Part shown: piece by piece, positions 17,608-26,701 of the stretch
Numbering within the stretch: the stretch's first letter is position 1
How the letters are laid out: each line of letters begins with the position of its first letter
Source of the DNA: Nocardioides alpinus
GTDB taxonomy: Bacteria > Actinomycetota > Actinomycetes > Propionibacteriales > Nocardioidaceae
Length of the DNA: 64,000 nt
Direction: 5' to 3'
NCBI RefSeq assembly: GCF_900112035.1
Contig: NZ_FOKC01000002.1
Coordinates: 124,001 to 188,000, forward strand
The notes under the pieces: generated by a model
Told to the model about the DNA's origin: nothing
Seen by the model: the letters and a program-made list of their open reading frames with translations, nothing else
Database searches by the model: none
Made by a program: the position numbers and the translations under genes

Positions 17608-19364
17608 CGGTTGTCTCCCTCGTCGTCGACACGGTTGCGCAGCATCTCTTCGCGGCCGTCCACGTCGGGCGCGTCGGCAGGCTCGCCCTCACGCTCCGCA
17701 TCGTTCTCGTGCAGCTCCATGAGCGCGATCTCAGGGTGGTGCAGGTCGAAGGCCGGCGACTCGGAGCGGATCCGGGGCAGGGAGTGGAAGTTGTGGCGCG
17801 GCGGCGGGCAGCTGGTGGCCCACTCGAGCGAGCGGCCCCAGCCCCACGGGTCGTCGACCTCGACCAGGGGACCCTTGGACGAGATGTAGACGTTGTAGAA
17901 GAACGGCAGCGTCGATGCTCCGAGCAGGAACGCACCCACGGTCGAGATCTGGTTGAGCGTGGTGAACCCGTCGGCCGGCAGGTAGTCGGCGTAGCGGCGC
18001 GGCATGCCCTCGACACCCAGCCAGTGCTGGACGAGGAAGGTCGTGTGGAAGCCGACGAAGAGGATCCAGAAGTGGACCTTGCCGAGGCGCTCGTCGAGCA
18101 TCCGGCCGGTCATCTTCGGCCACCAGAAGTAGAAGCCGGCGAACATCGCGAACACCACGGTGCCGAAGACGACGTAGTGGAAGTGCGCGACCACGAAGTA
18201 GGAGTCGGACACGTGGAAGTCCAGCGGGGGGCTGGCCAGGATGACGCCCGTCAGGCCGCCGAAGAGGAACGTGGTGAGGAAGCCGATCGACCACAGCATC
18301 GGGGTGTCGAAGGACAAAGATCCCCCCCACATCGTCCCGATCCAGTTGAAGAACTTCACTCCGGTGGGCACCGCGATCAGGAACGTCATGCCGGAGAAGA
18401 ACGGCAGGTCGACCGCACCGGTGACGAACATGTGGTGGGCCCACACGGCCACGGACAGCATCGCGATGCCGAGGGTCGCAGCCACCAGGCCGACGTAGCC
18501 GAAGATCGGCTTGCGGCTGAAGACCGGGAGGATCTCGGAGATGATGCCGAAGAACGGCAGCGCGATGATGTAGACCTCGGGGTGCCCGAAGAACCAGAAC
18601 AGGTGCTGCCACAGGATCGGCCCGCCGTGCGACGGGTCGAACACGTGGGCGCCGAGGATCCGGTCGGCCTCCAGCGAGAGCAGCGCACCCGCGAGGATCG
18701 GGAAGACCATGATCACGAGCATGCTGGTGATCAGCGTGTTCCACACGAAGATCGGCATGCGGAACATCGTCATGCCGGGCGCGCGCATGCAGATGATCGT
18801 GGTGATGAAGTTGACGCCACCGAGGATCGAGCCGAGGCCCGCCATCCAGAGGCCCATGATCCAGAGGTCTCCACCGACACCCGGGCTGCGTACGGCGTCC
18901 GACAGCGGCGTGTAGGCGAACCACCCGAAGTCAGCCGCGCCCTGGGGCGTGAGGAAGCCGGAGGCGGCGATGAGGCCACCGAAGAGGAACAGCCAGAAGC
19001 TGAACATGTTGAGGCGCGGGAACGCGACATCAGGTGCGCCGATCTGCAGCGGCATGATCACGTTGGCGAACCCGAAGAACAGCGGCGTCGCGAACAGCAG
19101 CAGCATGATCGTGCCGTGCATCGTGAACAGCTGGTTGTAGAGCTGGTCGTTGACGACCTGCGTGCCGGGGTAGGCCAGCTCGGACCGGATCAGCATGGCC
19201 ATCAGGCCGGCGATCATGAACCAGCCGAACGACACGATCAGGTACATCTTGCCGATGAGCTTGTGGTCCGTCGTGGTGAGCATGCGGACGACCAGCTCGC
19301 CGAGGGGCTTCTTCTCCGGCGGCGGGGTCGCTGCCCGGGGGGCAGTGGTGGTTGCGGCGCTCAC
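17604..19364 (-). CDS. ctaD: cytochrome c oxidase subunit I
   Basis: 586 residues. Twelve-helix heme-copper oxidase core. Visible are [23 protein letters not shown] (CuB His and Tyr cross-link region), HHMFVTG (CuB His pair) and [25 protein letters not shown] (heme a and a3 ligands), the aa3 type A signature. Reduces O2 to water and pumps protons. Operon order ctaC-ctaD-ctaF with overlaps of 4 bases on each side. In M. tuberculosis ctaD is elsewhere, so grouping with ctaC here is a difference. Confidence 0.97.
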   Translation of the reverse strand: MSAATTTAPRAATPPPEKKPLGELVVRMLTTTDHKLIGKMYLIVSFGWFMIAGLMAMLIRSELAYPGTQVVNDQLYNQLFTMHGTIMLLLFATPLFFGFANVIMPLQIGAPDVAFPRLNMFSFWLFLFGGLIAASGFLTPQGAADFGWFAYTPLSDAVRSPGVGGDLWIMGLWMAGLGSILGGVNFITTIICMRAPGMTMFRMPIFVWNTLITSMLVIMVFPILAGALLSLEADRILGAHVFDPSHGGPILWQHLFWFFGHPEVYIIALPFFGIISEILPVFSRKPIFGYVGLVAATLGIAMLSVAVWAHHMFVTGAVDLPFFSGMTFLIAVPTGVKFFNWIGTMWGGSLSFDTPMLWSIGFLTTFLFGGLTGVILASPPLDFHVSDSYFVVAHFHYVVFGTVVFAMFAGFYFWWPKMTGRMLDERLGKVHFWILFVGFHTTFLVQHWLGVEGMPRRYADYLPADGFTTLNQISTVGAFLLGASTLPFFYNVYISSKGPLVEVDDPWGWGRSLEWATSCPPPRHNFHSLPRIRSESPAFDLHHPEIALMELHENDAEREGEPADAPDVDGREEMLRNRVDDEGDNR

Positions 19365-20269
19365 TCGTTGCTTCCTTCCGACTCGTCGTCAAGGCCGGCC
19401 TGGTCGTTGACGAAGCTGCCGCCGAGGAGCGGTGCGTCGGCGGTCTGTCCCGCTGCCGCCAGCTCCTCGAGGTGGGCGTCGTAGTCGGCCTGGCTGACGA
19501 CCTCGACGTTGAAGAGCATCCGCGAGTGGGACACACCGCAGAGCTCGTAGCACTTGCCGGCGTAGCGGCCGATGACGGTGGGGGTGACCTGCAGCTTGTT
19601 GACCCGACCGGGGATGACGTCGAGCTTGGTCAGGAAGGCCGGCACACCGAAGTCGTGGATCACGTCGGGCGAGTGCAGGTTGAACTGGATGGTCTGGTCG
19701 ACCGGGAGCCACAGCGTCGGGATCTCGTTGCCGTCACCGGACTCGTAGACGTACTCGTCGTAGGCGAACGTCTCCTCGCCGTCGGCGGTGGTGTCCTGCT
19801 CGCCCACGCCGTGGTTGAACGTCCACGTCCACTGCTGGCCCATGACCTCGACGGTCATGTCGGGCTGCGGGTCGATGTTGGTGATCTCGTCCTGGACGCG
19901 GACCGTGTGGAAGAAGAACACGACGCACATCAGGACCGGGGCGATCGTGTAGAAGACCTCGAGCGGCAGGTTGTAGCGCGTCTGCCGCGGGACCTCGTCG
20001 TCGCTGCGCCGGCGGAACTTCACCACGGCGTAGCCGATCAGGCCCCAGACGATGACGCCGGTCACCATCGCGGCGACCCAGGCCCATTTCCAGAGCTCGT
20101 AGGTGAAGGGACCTTCCGCGGTCGCGCGGTCGGGCATGGCCAGGTTGCGGATCTGGTGCTGGTCGGCCTCGGAACACCCGGCCAGCACCAGCATGGCCGC
20201 GCCCAGCAGCGCGACCCTCAGCGTGCGCCGCACCGGCGCGCCTGAGAGCTTGGGGACTTGCAGACCCAC
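19361..20269 (-). CDS. ctaC: cytochrome c oxidase subunit II
   Basis: 302 residues from GTG 20269, chosen because GAGAGAGG sits about 9 bases upstream and the N-terminus then gives a compact lipoprotein signal LVLAGC (Cys32). Two membrane helices, then the cupredoxin domain with the CuA site [14 protein letters not shown]. Accepts electrons from QcrC. An upstream ATG at 20302 in frame would add 11 residues; the longer frame to 20473 runs into the divergent desulfurase. Confidence 0.95.
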   Translation of the reverse strand: MGLQVPKLSGAPVRRTLRVALLGAAMLVLAGCSEADQHQIRNLAMPDRATAEGPFTYELWKWAWVAAMVTGVIVWGLIGYAVVKFRRRSDDEVPRQTRYNLPLEVFYTIAPVLMCVVFFFHTVRVQDEITNIDPQPDMTVEVMGQQWTWTFNHGVGEQDTTADGEETFAYDEYVYESGDGNEIPTLWLPVDQTIQFNLHSPDVIHDFGVPAFLTKLDVIPGRVNKLQVTPTVIGRYAGKCYELCGVSHSRMLFNVEVVSQADYDAHLEELAAAGQTADAPLLGGSFVNDQAGLDDESEGSNE

Positions 20270-20421
20270 TGACGAGCCTCTCTCTCGGTCCTTTTCCAAC
20301 ATGCAGAGACTATCTCCATCAGGCACACGTGTGCGGGGCAGGGTCGGGTGTCGAGGGATCGGTCGGGCTCCACGTCGGTCGTCCCGCCTGCGCAGAGCGG
20401 TGGGTGGCATAGGTTGCCCCT

Positions 20422-21549
20422 GTGACAGGGCCGGCGCCGGGAGTGGGAGACCTCGACAGCGCGTCCTCTGCACCGTTGCACCCGGCGGCCCGCGAGGTGC
20501 TGCTGGCGGCCCTCGACCGGGGGTACGCCGACCCGCGGCGGTTGCACCGCGCCGGACGCGAGGCGCGACTCCTGCTGGACAACGCCCGCGAGGCCACCGC
20601 CGACGCGCTCGGCGTACGGGCCGACGAGGTCACGTTCACTCCCACCGGCACCCACGCGGTGCACCTCGGGCTGCTGGGGCTTGTGCGCGGCTCGCGACGC
20701 GGCGACACCGTCGTCCACTCCGCGGTGGAGCACTCGGCCGTACGGCACGCGGTGGCGTGGGGCGCCCGCGCCGCCGAGGTCGGCGTGAGGGGCGACGGCC
20801 GGGTCCACGACGGCGACCTGGTCGAAGCCGCCGCCTCGCCGGAGGTCGGCGTCGTTGCGCTCCAGAGCGCCAACCACGAGGTCGGCACGGTGCAGCCGGT
20901 CGGCGAGCTCGAGCTGCCCAACGACGTGCCGCTGTTCACCGATGCCTGCGCCTCCATGGGGCGGCTCCCCCTGCCCTCGGGCTGGGCGGCCGCCGCCGGT
21001 TCGGCGCACAAGTGGGGCGGTCCGGCGGCTGTCGGCGTGCTGCTCGTACGCAAGCGCGCCCGCTGGCGCAACCCCTTCCCGGGCGACGACCGCATCGACG
21101 AGCGCTCGACCGGCTTCGAGAACGTCCCCGCCGTGCTCGCGGCCGCCGCTGCCCTGCAGGCCGTGGTCGCCGAGCGCGACGAGGTCAACACGCGCCACCA
21201 CGCCCTCATCGACGTCGTACGCCGCCGGGTGGCGGCCGAGGTGCCCGACGTCGAGGTCGTCGGTGACCCCGTGCGACGACTCCCCCACCTGGTCACGTTC
21301 TCCTGCCTGTACGTCGATGGCGAGGCGCTGGTCACCGAGCTCGACCGGCGCGGCTTCGGCATCGCCAGCGGGTCGGCGTGCACGGCCTCGACCCTCACCC
21401 CGAGCCACGTGCTCGAGGCCATGGGCGTGCTGACCCACGGCAACGTGCGCCTCTCGCTGCAGCGCGACGCGAGCCGCGCGGACGTGGACGCCTTCTGCGA
21501 CGTGCTGCCGGGGCTGGTGGCCGAGATCCGGGCGCGGGTGGGCATGTGA
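20422..21549 (+). CDS. cysteine desulfurase (class V aminotransferase fold)
   Basis: 375 residues, GTG 20422. PLP enzyme that takes sulfur from cysteine as a persulfide. The PLP lysine is in SAHKWGGP (K197), the catalytic Cys in SGSACT (C320), with TGTHAVHLGL and SANHEVGTVQP in the expected places. It is overlapped by tusA (GTGA), so its persulfide is probably handed to TusA. The protein starts very close to the first conserved strand, giving a short form. It is divergent from ctaC and not in an isc/suf operon. Confidence 0.92.
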   Translation: MTGPAPGVGDLDSASSAPLHPAAREVLLAALDRGYADPRRLHRAGREARLLLDNAREATADALGVRADEVTFTPTGTHAVHLGLLGLVRGSRRGDTVVHSAVEHSAVRHAVAWGARAAEVGVRGDGRVHDGDLVEAAASPEVGVVALQSANHEVGTVQPVGELELPNDVPLFTDACASMGRLPLPSGWAAAAGSAHKWGGPAAVGVLLVRKRARWRNPFPGDDRIDERSTGFENVPAVLAAAAALQAVVAERDEVNTRHHALIDVVRRRVAAEVPDVEVVGDPVRRLPHLVTFSCLYVDGEALVTELDRRGFGIASGSACTASTLTPSHVLEAMGVLTHGNVRLSLQRDASRADVDAFCDVLPGLVAEIRARVGM

Positions 21550-21788
21550 GCGGGCCTGACGTCGCCCTCGAGCTGGATTGTCGGGACCTGCCGTGCCCGA
21601 TGCCGGTCATCGAGCTGGCGCGACACCTGGGCGACGTCGAGGTCGGCGAGCTGCTCGCCGTGGTCGCCCACGACCCCGCGGCAGCCGTTGACGTACCTGC
21701 CTGGTGCCGGATGAAGGCGCAGGACTACGTCGGAGAGGACCTCGCGGACGACGGCGCCCCGCGCTACGTCGTACGACGTCTCGGCTGA
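21546..21788 (+). CDS. tusA: TusA-like sulfur carrier protein
   Basis: 80 residues from GTG 21546, overlapping the desulfurase stop. The motif LDCRDLPCPMPVIEL places the sulfur-carrying Cys17 in CPMP, the TusA signature, followed by the two-strand C-terminal half (GELLAVVAHDPAAAVDVPAWC). It carries persulfide sulfur for tRNA thiolation, molybdenum-cofactor enzymes or general trafficking. Which target applies is not shown here. Confidence 0.9.
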   Translation: MSGPDVALELDCRDLPCPMPVIELARHLGDVEVGELLAVVAHDPAAAVDVPAWCRMKAQDYVGEDLADDGAPRYVVRRLG

Positions 21789-21802
21789 GGCTGCTGGTCA
21801 GC

Positions 21803-21820
21803 CGCCGGCTTCGGCCGGCG
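21803..21820. terminator. UUCG-capped hairpin between tusA and adoK
   Basis: CGCCGGC, TTCG, GCCGGCG: 7-bp perfect stem with a stable TTCG tetraloop in the 40-bp gap between convergent genes. It could serve both. Confidence 0.6.
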
Positions 21821-21828
21821 CGTCCTCG

Positions 21829-22815
21829 TCAGGCGCGGATGGTCTTGAGGTGCGGCTCGAAGTCGGCGACCGCGTCATCGCCGTAGGTCGCCGCGCAGCG
21901 CGCCAGGAAGGCGCCGCGGGAGATCTCGTACTCCTGGGTGCCGACCTTCTCCACGACGTAGACCGCGAGGAGGCAGCCGAGCTGGGCGGCACGCTCGTGG
22001 CCGAGGCCCCAGCTGAGGGCGGCCAGGAATCCGGCGCGGAAGGCGTCGCCGACGCCGGTCGGCTCGACCTTCTCGATCTCCGGCACGGCCTCGACGTGGA
22101 TCGACTCCGCGCCCTCGCGGTCGATGCGGACGCCGGCGGGGCCGAGGGTGACGACCCACGTGCCGACCCGGGAGAGGACCTCATCGGCGCTCCAGCCGGT
22201 CTTCTGGGTGATCAGCGAGGCTTCGTACTCGTTGGAGAACAGGATCTCCGCACCGTCGATGAGCGGGCGGATCAGGTCGCCGTCGCCGAACGCGAGCTGC
22301 TGCGACGGGTCGGCGAGGAACGGGTAGCCGCGCTGGCGGCACTCCTCGGTGTGACGGAGCATGCCCTGCGGGTCGTCGGGGCCGATGATCACGTAGTCGG
22401 GGGCGCCGACGCGGTCGACGATCGGCTTCAGCTCGATCTCGCGCGACTCGCTCATCGCGCCGGCGTAGAAGCTGGCGATCTGGGCGTGGGCGCTGTCGTT
22501 GGTGCACACGAAGCGCGCGGTGTGCCGGGTCTCGGAGACGTGCACGGAGTCGCAGTCGACGTTGTGCCGCTCGAGCCAGGCGCGGTACTCGGCGAAGTCC
22601 TCACCCACCGCGCCCACGAGCACCGGGCGCAGGCCCAGGTTGCCGAGGCCGAAGCAGATGTTGGCGGCGCACCCGCCGCGGCGTACTTCGAGGTCCTCGA
22701 CCAGGAACGACACCGAGAGCTTGTCGAGCTGGTCCACCACGAGGCTGTCGGCGAACCGGCCCGGGAAGGACATCAGGTGGTCGGTCGCGATGGATCCGGC
22801 TACGAGGAGGGACAC
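21829..22815 (-). CDS. adoK: adenosine kinase, PfkB family
   Basis: 328 residues from GTG 22815. Ribokinase-fold sugar kinase with GSIATDHLMSFPGRF at the N-terminus, RGGCAANICFGLGNLG (first signature) and DPTGVGDAFRAGF-type loop (PTGVGDAFRAGF, catalytic Asp). The start and both motifs follow the M. tuberculosis adenosine kinase Rv2202c closely, and the gene sits near ctaC and erpA as there. Phosphorylates adenosine to AMP in purine salvage. The specific substrate is inferred from this similarity. Confidence 0.88.
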   Translation of the reverse strand: MSLLVAGSIATDHLMSFPGRFADSLVVDQLDKLSVSFLVEDLEVRRGGCAANICFGLGNLGLRPVLVGAVGEDFAEYRAWLERHNVDCDSVHVSETRHTARFVCTNDSAHAQIASFYAGAMSESREIELKPIVDRVGAPDYVIIGPDDPQGMLRHTEECRQRGYPFLADPSQQLAFGDGDLIRPLIDGAEILFSNEYEASLITQKTGWSADEVLSRVGTWVVTLGPAGVRIDREGAESIHVEAVPEIEKVEPTGVGDAFRAGFLAALSWGLGHERAAQLGCLLAVYVVEKVGTQEYEISRGAFLARCAATYGDDAVADFEPHLKTIRA

Positions 22816-22879
22816 GCCGCGAAACACTACCTCTCGGTACAGTTCTGGATACCACTCAGTAGCACATAGCGTCGTCGCC

Positions 22880-23134
22880 ATGACGACTTCGCAGCCTGGT
22901 TCCGGCCGCCCCTCCCACCTGGTCCACGACGAGCTGGGCACCCCTGCCGAGCTGGCCGCCGACTGCAAGGTGGTGGGTCGCAACCTGCGTCTGGAGCGTG
23001 CCGCCCGCGCCGCCGTGGCCGCGCCGCCGAGCCTCCGCTTCGAGGACTACCCGGCCGAGGTCGGCAAGCGCGAGATCCGGGTCTCCGACGCGGCCGCGCG
23101 GATCGCCAACGCGCTGCACCTGCACATGGACTGA
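22880..23134 (+). CDS. small conserved hypothetical protein
   Basis: 84 residues from ATG 22880. A hydrophilic, Ala/Arg-rich protein with no signal, membrane helix or catalytic motif; it ends DAAARIANALHLHMD. It is divergent from adoK (64 bp) and ends just before a 20-bp perfect hairpin. Coding character (G/C third positions) and position support a real gene. Function unknown. Confidence 0.6.
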   Translation: MTTSQPGSGRPSHLVHDELGTPAELAADCKVVGRNLRLERAARAAVAAPPSLRFEDYPAEVGKREIRVSDAAARIANALHLHMD

Positions 23135-23140
23135 TCGACG

Positions 23141-23184
23141 TACGACGAAGGGCCCCAGCCATCCGGCTGGGGCCCTTCGTCGTA
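23141..23184. terminator. bidirectional hairpin between the small gene and erpA
   Basis: A perfect 20-bp inverted repeat, TACGACGAAGGGCCCCAGCC at 23141-23160 pairing with 23165-23184, loop of 4. Lies between convergent genes, 6 bp after one stop and 7 bp after the other. Confidence 0.88.
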
Positions 23185-23191
23185 GGTCCTG

Positions 23192-23554
23192 TCAGTGGAA
23201 GCTGTCTCCACACGCGCAGGAGCCGGTCGCGTTGGGGTTGTCGATCGTGAAGCCCTGCTTCTCGATGGTGTCGACGAAGTCGATCTCGGCACCGTTGAGG
23301 TAGGGGACGCTCATCCGGTCGACGACGACGGTCACGCCGTCGAAGTCGGTGGTGACGTCACCGTCGAGGGTGCGCTCGTCGAAGAAGAGCTGGTAGCGCA
23401 GACCCGAGCAGCCACCGGGCTGGACGGAGATGCGCAGGGCCAGGTCGTCGCGACCCTCCTGCTCGAGGAGACTCTTGATCTTGCCGGCAGCGACGTCGGA
23501 AAGGTTGATCTGGTCGGTGCGGCGCTCGGTGGTGGTCTCGACCTGCTCGGTCAT
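23192..23554 (-). CDS. erpA: iron-sulfur cluster insertion protein (A-type, HesB/IscA)
   Basis: 120 residues from ATG 23554, with GGAG 9 bases upstream. A-type carrier with C49 in PGGCSGLRY and C113-x-C115 in GSCACGDSF, the three cluster-binding cysteines. Delivers Fe-S clusters to apo-proteins, plausibly including the Rieske protein QcrA and NadA encoded nearby. Orthologue of M. tuberculosis Rv2204c by position and motifs. The frame runs on upstream through the 73-bp repeats; that part is not coding. Confidence 0.93.
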   Translation of the reverse strand: MTEQVETTTERRTDQINLSDVAAGKIKSLLEQEGRDDLALRISVQPGGCSGLRYQLFFDERTLDGDVTTDFDGVTVVVDRMSVPYLNGAEIDFVDTIEKQGFTIDNPNATGSCACGDSFH

Positions 23555-23664
23555 GCAAATCACTCCAGAAAGTCTCGGGGTCGTGCAGGTTCCAATGGTC
23601 GCACACGTGCGGATATTCCCCGTCTCCTCGTCCGGGGCCGGATGACTGGGGGCGTACGACGCCC

Positions 23665-23806
23665 TCCCCGGGCGGGGGTGGCGGCACATCGCAACCTGGC
23701 GGCCCTCCGCGGCGCAGTCCGCCGCCACCTTCAACGGTCCCCGGGCGGGGGTGGCGGCACATCGCAACCTGGCGGCCCTCCGCGGCGCAGTCCGCCGCCA
23801 CCTTCA
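23665..23806. repeat. 73-bp tandem duplication carrying two 53-bp palindromic elements
   Basis: Two almost identical units start at 23665 and 23738 (TCCCCGGGCGGGGGTGGCGG). Each carries an element from GGTGGCGGCACAT to CCGCCGCCACC: 23677-23729 and 23750-23802, exactly 53 bp each. The inverted ends pair for 9 bases (GGTGGCGGC / GCCGCCACC). The second copy stops 1 bp short of the stop codon of the nuclease gene. The 249-bp gap between erpA and that gene holds nothing else I can identify. Confidence 0.9.
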
Positions 23807-24763
23807 GGCGGAGCGACGGCGGGGCGAGGCAGTCGGAAGGCGATCCAGGAAAGCCGCCCGACCCGCTGGCGTGAACAACGAGAGTCGAAGAAGGTCATGC
23901 CAGGCCCGGATGCGCGTGGGGTCATGCGGCCGTCCGAGCGCGCGGTCGGCGTCCTCGAGGATCGTCACCGCCCGGTGGATCACGTCGCCACTTGTGTAGC
24001 CGCGACGTACGTAGCCTGCCCTGTCGAGCTTGCGATGTCGCCGAAGGTCCTTGACCCGCCGAGGGGCCTTCTCGTGCTCGTCCCCGTCGTACTCATGCAA
24101 TGCCGTGGTGCCGCACAACCTGATGTCCGCCACGGCGATGACCGCGCCGTTCTCGTCGTACACGGTCCACTGCGACTCCACCTGGATGTCGCACACCACG
24201 TGGAGCAGCCTCAGCAACGACTCCCACAGCGACTCGGCGTCCCCATCGACGAGCACGAGCGCGGCGCGGAGGGCGCGACCGCCCGGACGTCGGGAACGAC
24301 TCCGTTCCTCCAGATCGTCCATGGTGACGAGACCCAGGTGGAGGGCTGCGTCGATCATGGCCACCAGGTCCACGAGGCCCACCCATCGCGCGGCGGCCGT
24401 CAGGGCCTCCGCGACCGATGCCACTCGCAAGCCCCGCACGACGACGTACGCGGGCGGACGGATGTGCCGACTCGTGTGGACGCCGGCCCGCAACGGGCGA
24501 GGATCGTCCTTCGCCAGCGCCACGAACACGGGGCACCCGTCGGGAAGGGGCGGCAGCGGGATCCCCCAGACCTCGAGCGCGGTCAGGCCCGTCAGGCAGC
24601 CCACGTCAGTGAGCAGGAGCTGCCAGCCGGCGAGGTCCTCCTCCGCCCAGTAGGGCGGGTGCTCGTCCGGCTCCGTCGAGCCCGCCGGACGGTGGACGCC
24701 GTACGTCACAGGCGTCCAGTGCGAGCTCCGTCGATGACCCCTGACCGGCTCGATGCGTCCCAT
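23804..24763 (-). CDS. DUF559/AbiEi-like protein with VSR-type endonuclease fold
   Basis: 319 residues from ATG 24763. The N-terminal part (about 20-150) resembles the AbiEi-type antitoxin-like region of this actinobacterial family (LTGLTALEVWGIPLPP, VVRGLRVASVAEAL). The C-terminal part has SLWESLLRLL, VADIRL and LHEYDGDEH followed by a basic helix (RRVKDLRRHRKLDRAGY), the Asp/Glu arrangement of a DUF559/VSR-like PD-(D/E)XK nuclease. Catalysis is inferred, no partner toxin is adjacent. The gene is flanked on both sides by the 53-bp palindromes. The frame extends to 25294 through the repeats; that part is non-coding. Confidence 0.7.
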   Translation of the reverse strand: MGRIEPVRGHRRSSHWTPVTYGVHRPAGSTEPDEHPPYWAEEDLAGWQLLLTDVGCLTGLTALEVWGIPLPPLPDGCPVFVALAKDDPRPLRAGVHTSRHIRPPAYVVVRGLRVASVAEALTAAARWVGLVDLVAMIDAALHLGLVTMDDLEERSRSRRPGGRALRAALVLVDGDAESLWESLLRLLHVVCDIQVESQWTVYDENGAVIAVADIRLCGTTALHEYDGDEHEKAPRRVKDLRRHRKLDRAGYVRRGYTSGDVIHRAVTILEDADRALGRPHDPTRIRAWHDLLRLSLFTPAGRAAFLDRLPTASPRRRSA

Positions 24764-24900
24764 GGGTCGAGGCTCGGCCGTCCGGAACGATCGTGTCGTC
24801 GTGGGCCGATCGACCTGGGGAGAACAAGTGTCCTGGCCCGCCTGTGGACGTTTCCCGGCCTGTCGCAGAGAGTACTGACCCACACGGTCGGCGCGTGGAG

Positions 24901-25055
24901 GGTGGCGGCACATTGCGGCTGGCCGAGCCTCGACCCTGCGATGTGCCGCCACCCCGAGGGGCGCGACCTCTCGGGGTGGCGGCAGATGACAACTGGCAGG
25001 CGCTGGGCCATGCAATCTGCCGCCACCCCCGGGCAGCCGCTGCAATCTGCCGCCA
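24901..25055. repeat. two 53-bp palindromic elements and a solitary half
   Basis: Element 24901-24953 runs from GGTGGCGGCACAT to ATGTGCCGCCACC; element 24973-25025 from GGTGGCGGCAGAT to ATCTGCCGCCACC. Both have 13-bp perfect arms and a 27-base middle that differs. A lone right arm ATCTGCCGCCACC lies at 25043-25055. They occupy much of the 359-bp gene-free gap 24764-25122, which otherwise must hold the promoter of the nuclease gene. Confidence 0.9.
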
Positions 25056-25122
25056 CCCTCACGGAACCCCGCGAGCAGGCCGCCAGCCCCGCCAACCCCG
25101 CCAGCCCGCCCGATCACATCCC

Positions 25123-26205
25123 TCAGCGCGACCAGGTCCGCGCCACCCGCGCGGCGAGCTCGCTGAGCGCCTCGGCAGGGGCCGCGAAGGCGCGCTCCTC
25201 CCCCACGAGGTCGACGACGGCGTACGCCGACTCGATGCCGAGGGCGCGCATCTCGCGGGACCCGACGAGCACCTGCCCGGCGAGGGCGACGCACGGCCGG
25301 AGCGCCTCGGAGGCGATGGCAGCGACGCCGTAGGGCACCTTGCCCGCGCGGCTGGAGAAGTCGAAGGCGCCCTCGCCGGTCACGACCAGGTCCGCGAGGC
25401 GGGCGCGGGACTCCAGCGACACGGCCGAGGTCACCAGGTCGATGCCGGGCTCCCTGGTCGCACCGAGGAGGAGCAGCGCGTAGCCGATCCCGCCCGCGGC
25501 GCCGGCGCCCTTCTCCAGGGACGTACGCCGGTCGGTGGCGACCGCGAAGGCCTCCAGCCAGCCGTCCACCTCCGCGATCCGGTCCTCGGCGATCCCCTTC
25601 TGCGGCCCGAAGGTCTTGGTCGCGCCGAACAGTCCCGTGAGGGGGATGTCGACGTCGGTGGCGGCGACCAGTCGTACGCCGGCGAGGCGGGCGCGGGCCG
25701 GCGCGAGGTCGACGGTGGTGACGGTGTGCAGCCCGATGGCGCCGGTGTCGAGGACGCCGTCCGACGTCGCCCCCAGCGCCGCCAGCACGCCGGCGCCGCC
25801 GTCGTTCGTCCCCGAGCCGCCCAGCCCGACGACGACCGTCGTGGCCCCGCCGTCGACGGCCGACAGGATCAGCTCACCGACGCCCCTGGTGGAGCCGAAC
25901 TCGGCACCGCCCGTGATCAGGTGCAGCCCGACGACCTGTGCGGTCTCGACGTAGGCGACCTCCCCGACCCGCAGGATCGTGGCAGGCACCGGCTCGCCGT
26001 GCGGCCCCTCCGCGGTCATCGCCAGCAGCTCCCCGCCGAGCGCCGCGTGGAGCACGTCGACGAAGCCCGGACCGCCGTCGGCCATCGGCGCGAGGTCGAG
26101 CTCGTCGTCGGGCGCGTGGCGTCGCCAGCCCGCGGCGATGGCCTCGGCGGCCTCGACGGCCGTGAGGGTGCCGGCGAACTTGTCCGGGGCGATGAGCACG
26201 CGCAT
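25123..26205 (-). CDS. glycerate kinase (GlxK/GarK family)
   Basis: 360 residues from ATG 26205. Begins MRVLIAPDKFAGTLTA, contains DLAPMADGGPGF, VGLGGSGTNDGGAGVL and VTGEGAFDFSSRAGKVPYGVA, the conserved loops of the PF02595 glycerate kinase family, which phosphorylates D-glycerate to 2- or 3-phosphoglycerate. M. tuberculosis Rv2205c is the positional equivalent beside the erpA-like gene. No glyoxylate or tartronate genes are adjacent, so the physiological supply of glycerate is unclear. Confidence 0.92.
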   Translation of the reverse strand: MRVLIAPDKFAGTLTAVEAAEAIAAGWRRHAPDDELDLAPMADGGPGFVDVLHAALGGELLAMTAEGPHGEPVPATILRVGEVAYVETAQVVGLHLITGGAEFGSTRGVGELILSAVDGGATTVVVGLGGSGTNDGGAGVLAALGATSDGVLDTGAIGLHTVTTVDLAPARARLAGVRLVAATDVDIPLTGLFGATKTFGPQKGIAEDRIAEVDGWLEAFAVATDRRTSLEKGAGAAGGIGYALLLLGATREPGIDLVTSAVSLESRARLADLVVTGEGAFDFSSRAGKVPYGVAAIASEALRPCVALAGQVLVGSREMRALGIESAYAVVDLVGEERAFAAPAEALSELAARVARTWSR

Positions 26206-26272
26206 GCCGCCATCCTTGCAACAGGCCCGGCAGGGGGTCGTGGGCCACCCCACTTCGGGCATGCTTGTCCGC

Positions 26273-26701
26273 ATGTCCTCGACCCCTGACCTCGCCCCCA
26301 TCGTCGCGGAGGTCATCGTCCCGGTGTCCACCACCTCGGCCTTCGTCGGATTCACCGCGCAGATGGGCGAGTGGTGGGACCCGATGCTGAGCCCCGAACC
26401 TCCGACCTTCACCGGCATCTCGATCGACCCCAACGGCCCGGTCGCGTCGGTGCACGGCGACGAGGAGTACACCTGGGGCCGCGTGATGAAGTGGGATCCG
26501 ATCGGCCACTACACGCAGGAGTTCTGGCTGGGGCACCCCGCCGACGAGGCGACCGTCCTCGACGTCCGCTTCACCGATGCCCCGGGAGGCACGCTGGTGC
26601 GGGTGGTGCACAGCGGCTGGGCGGAGGGCAGCGAGGAGATCCGCGAGAAGTACACGCGCTGGGGCGACCTCCTCGACCGGTACGCTGCCCACGTGTCGTG
26701 A
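26273..26701 (+). CDS. SRPBCC/AHSA1-type lipid-binding-fold protein
   Basis: 142 residues from ATG 26273. EVIVPVSTTSAFVGFTAQMGEWW at the start and the run VRVVHSGW..REKYTRWGDLLDRYAAHV at the end are typical of the helix-grip (START-like/AHSA1) fold that binds hydrophobic ligands. No catalytic residue can be named. Overlaps the next gene by 4 bases (GTGA) and is 68 bp from the divergent glycerate kinase. Confidence 0.8.
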   Translation: MSSTPDLAPIVAEVIVPVSTTSAFVGFTAQMGEWWDPMLSPEPPTFTGISIDPNGPVASVHGDEEYTWGRVMKWDPIGHYTQEFWLGHPADEATVLDVRFTDAPGGTLVRVVHSGWAEGSEEIREKYTRWGDLLDRYAAHVS

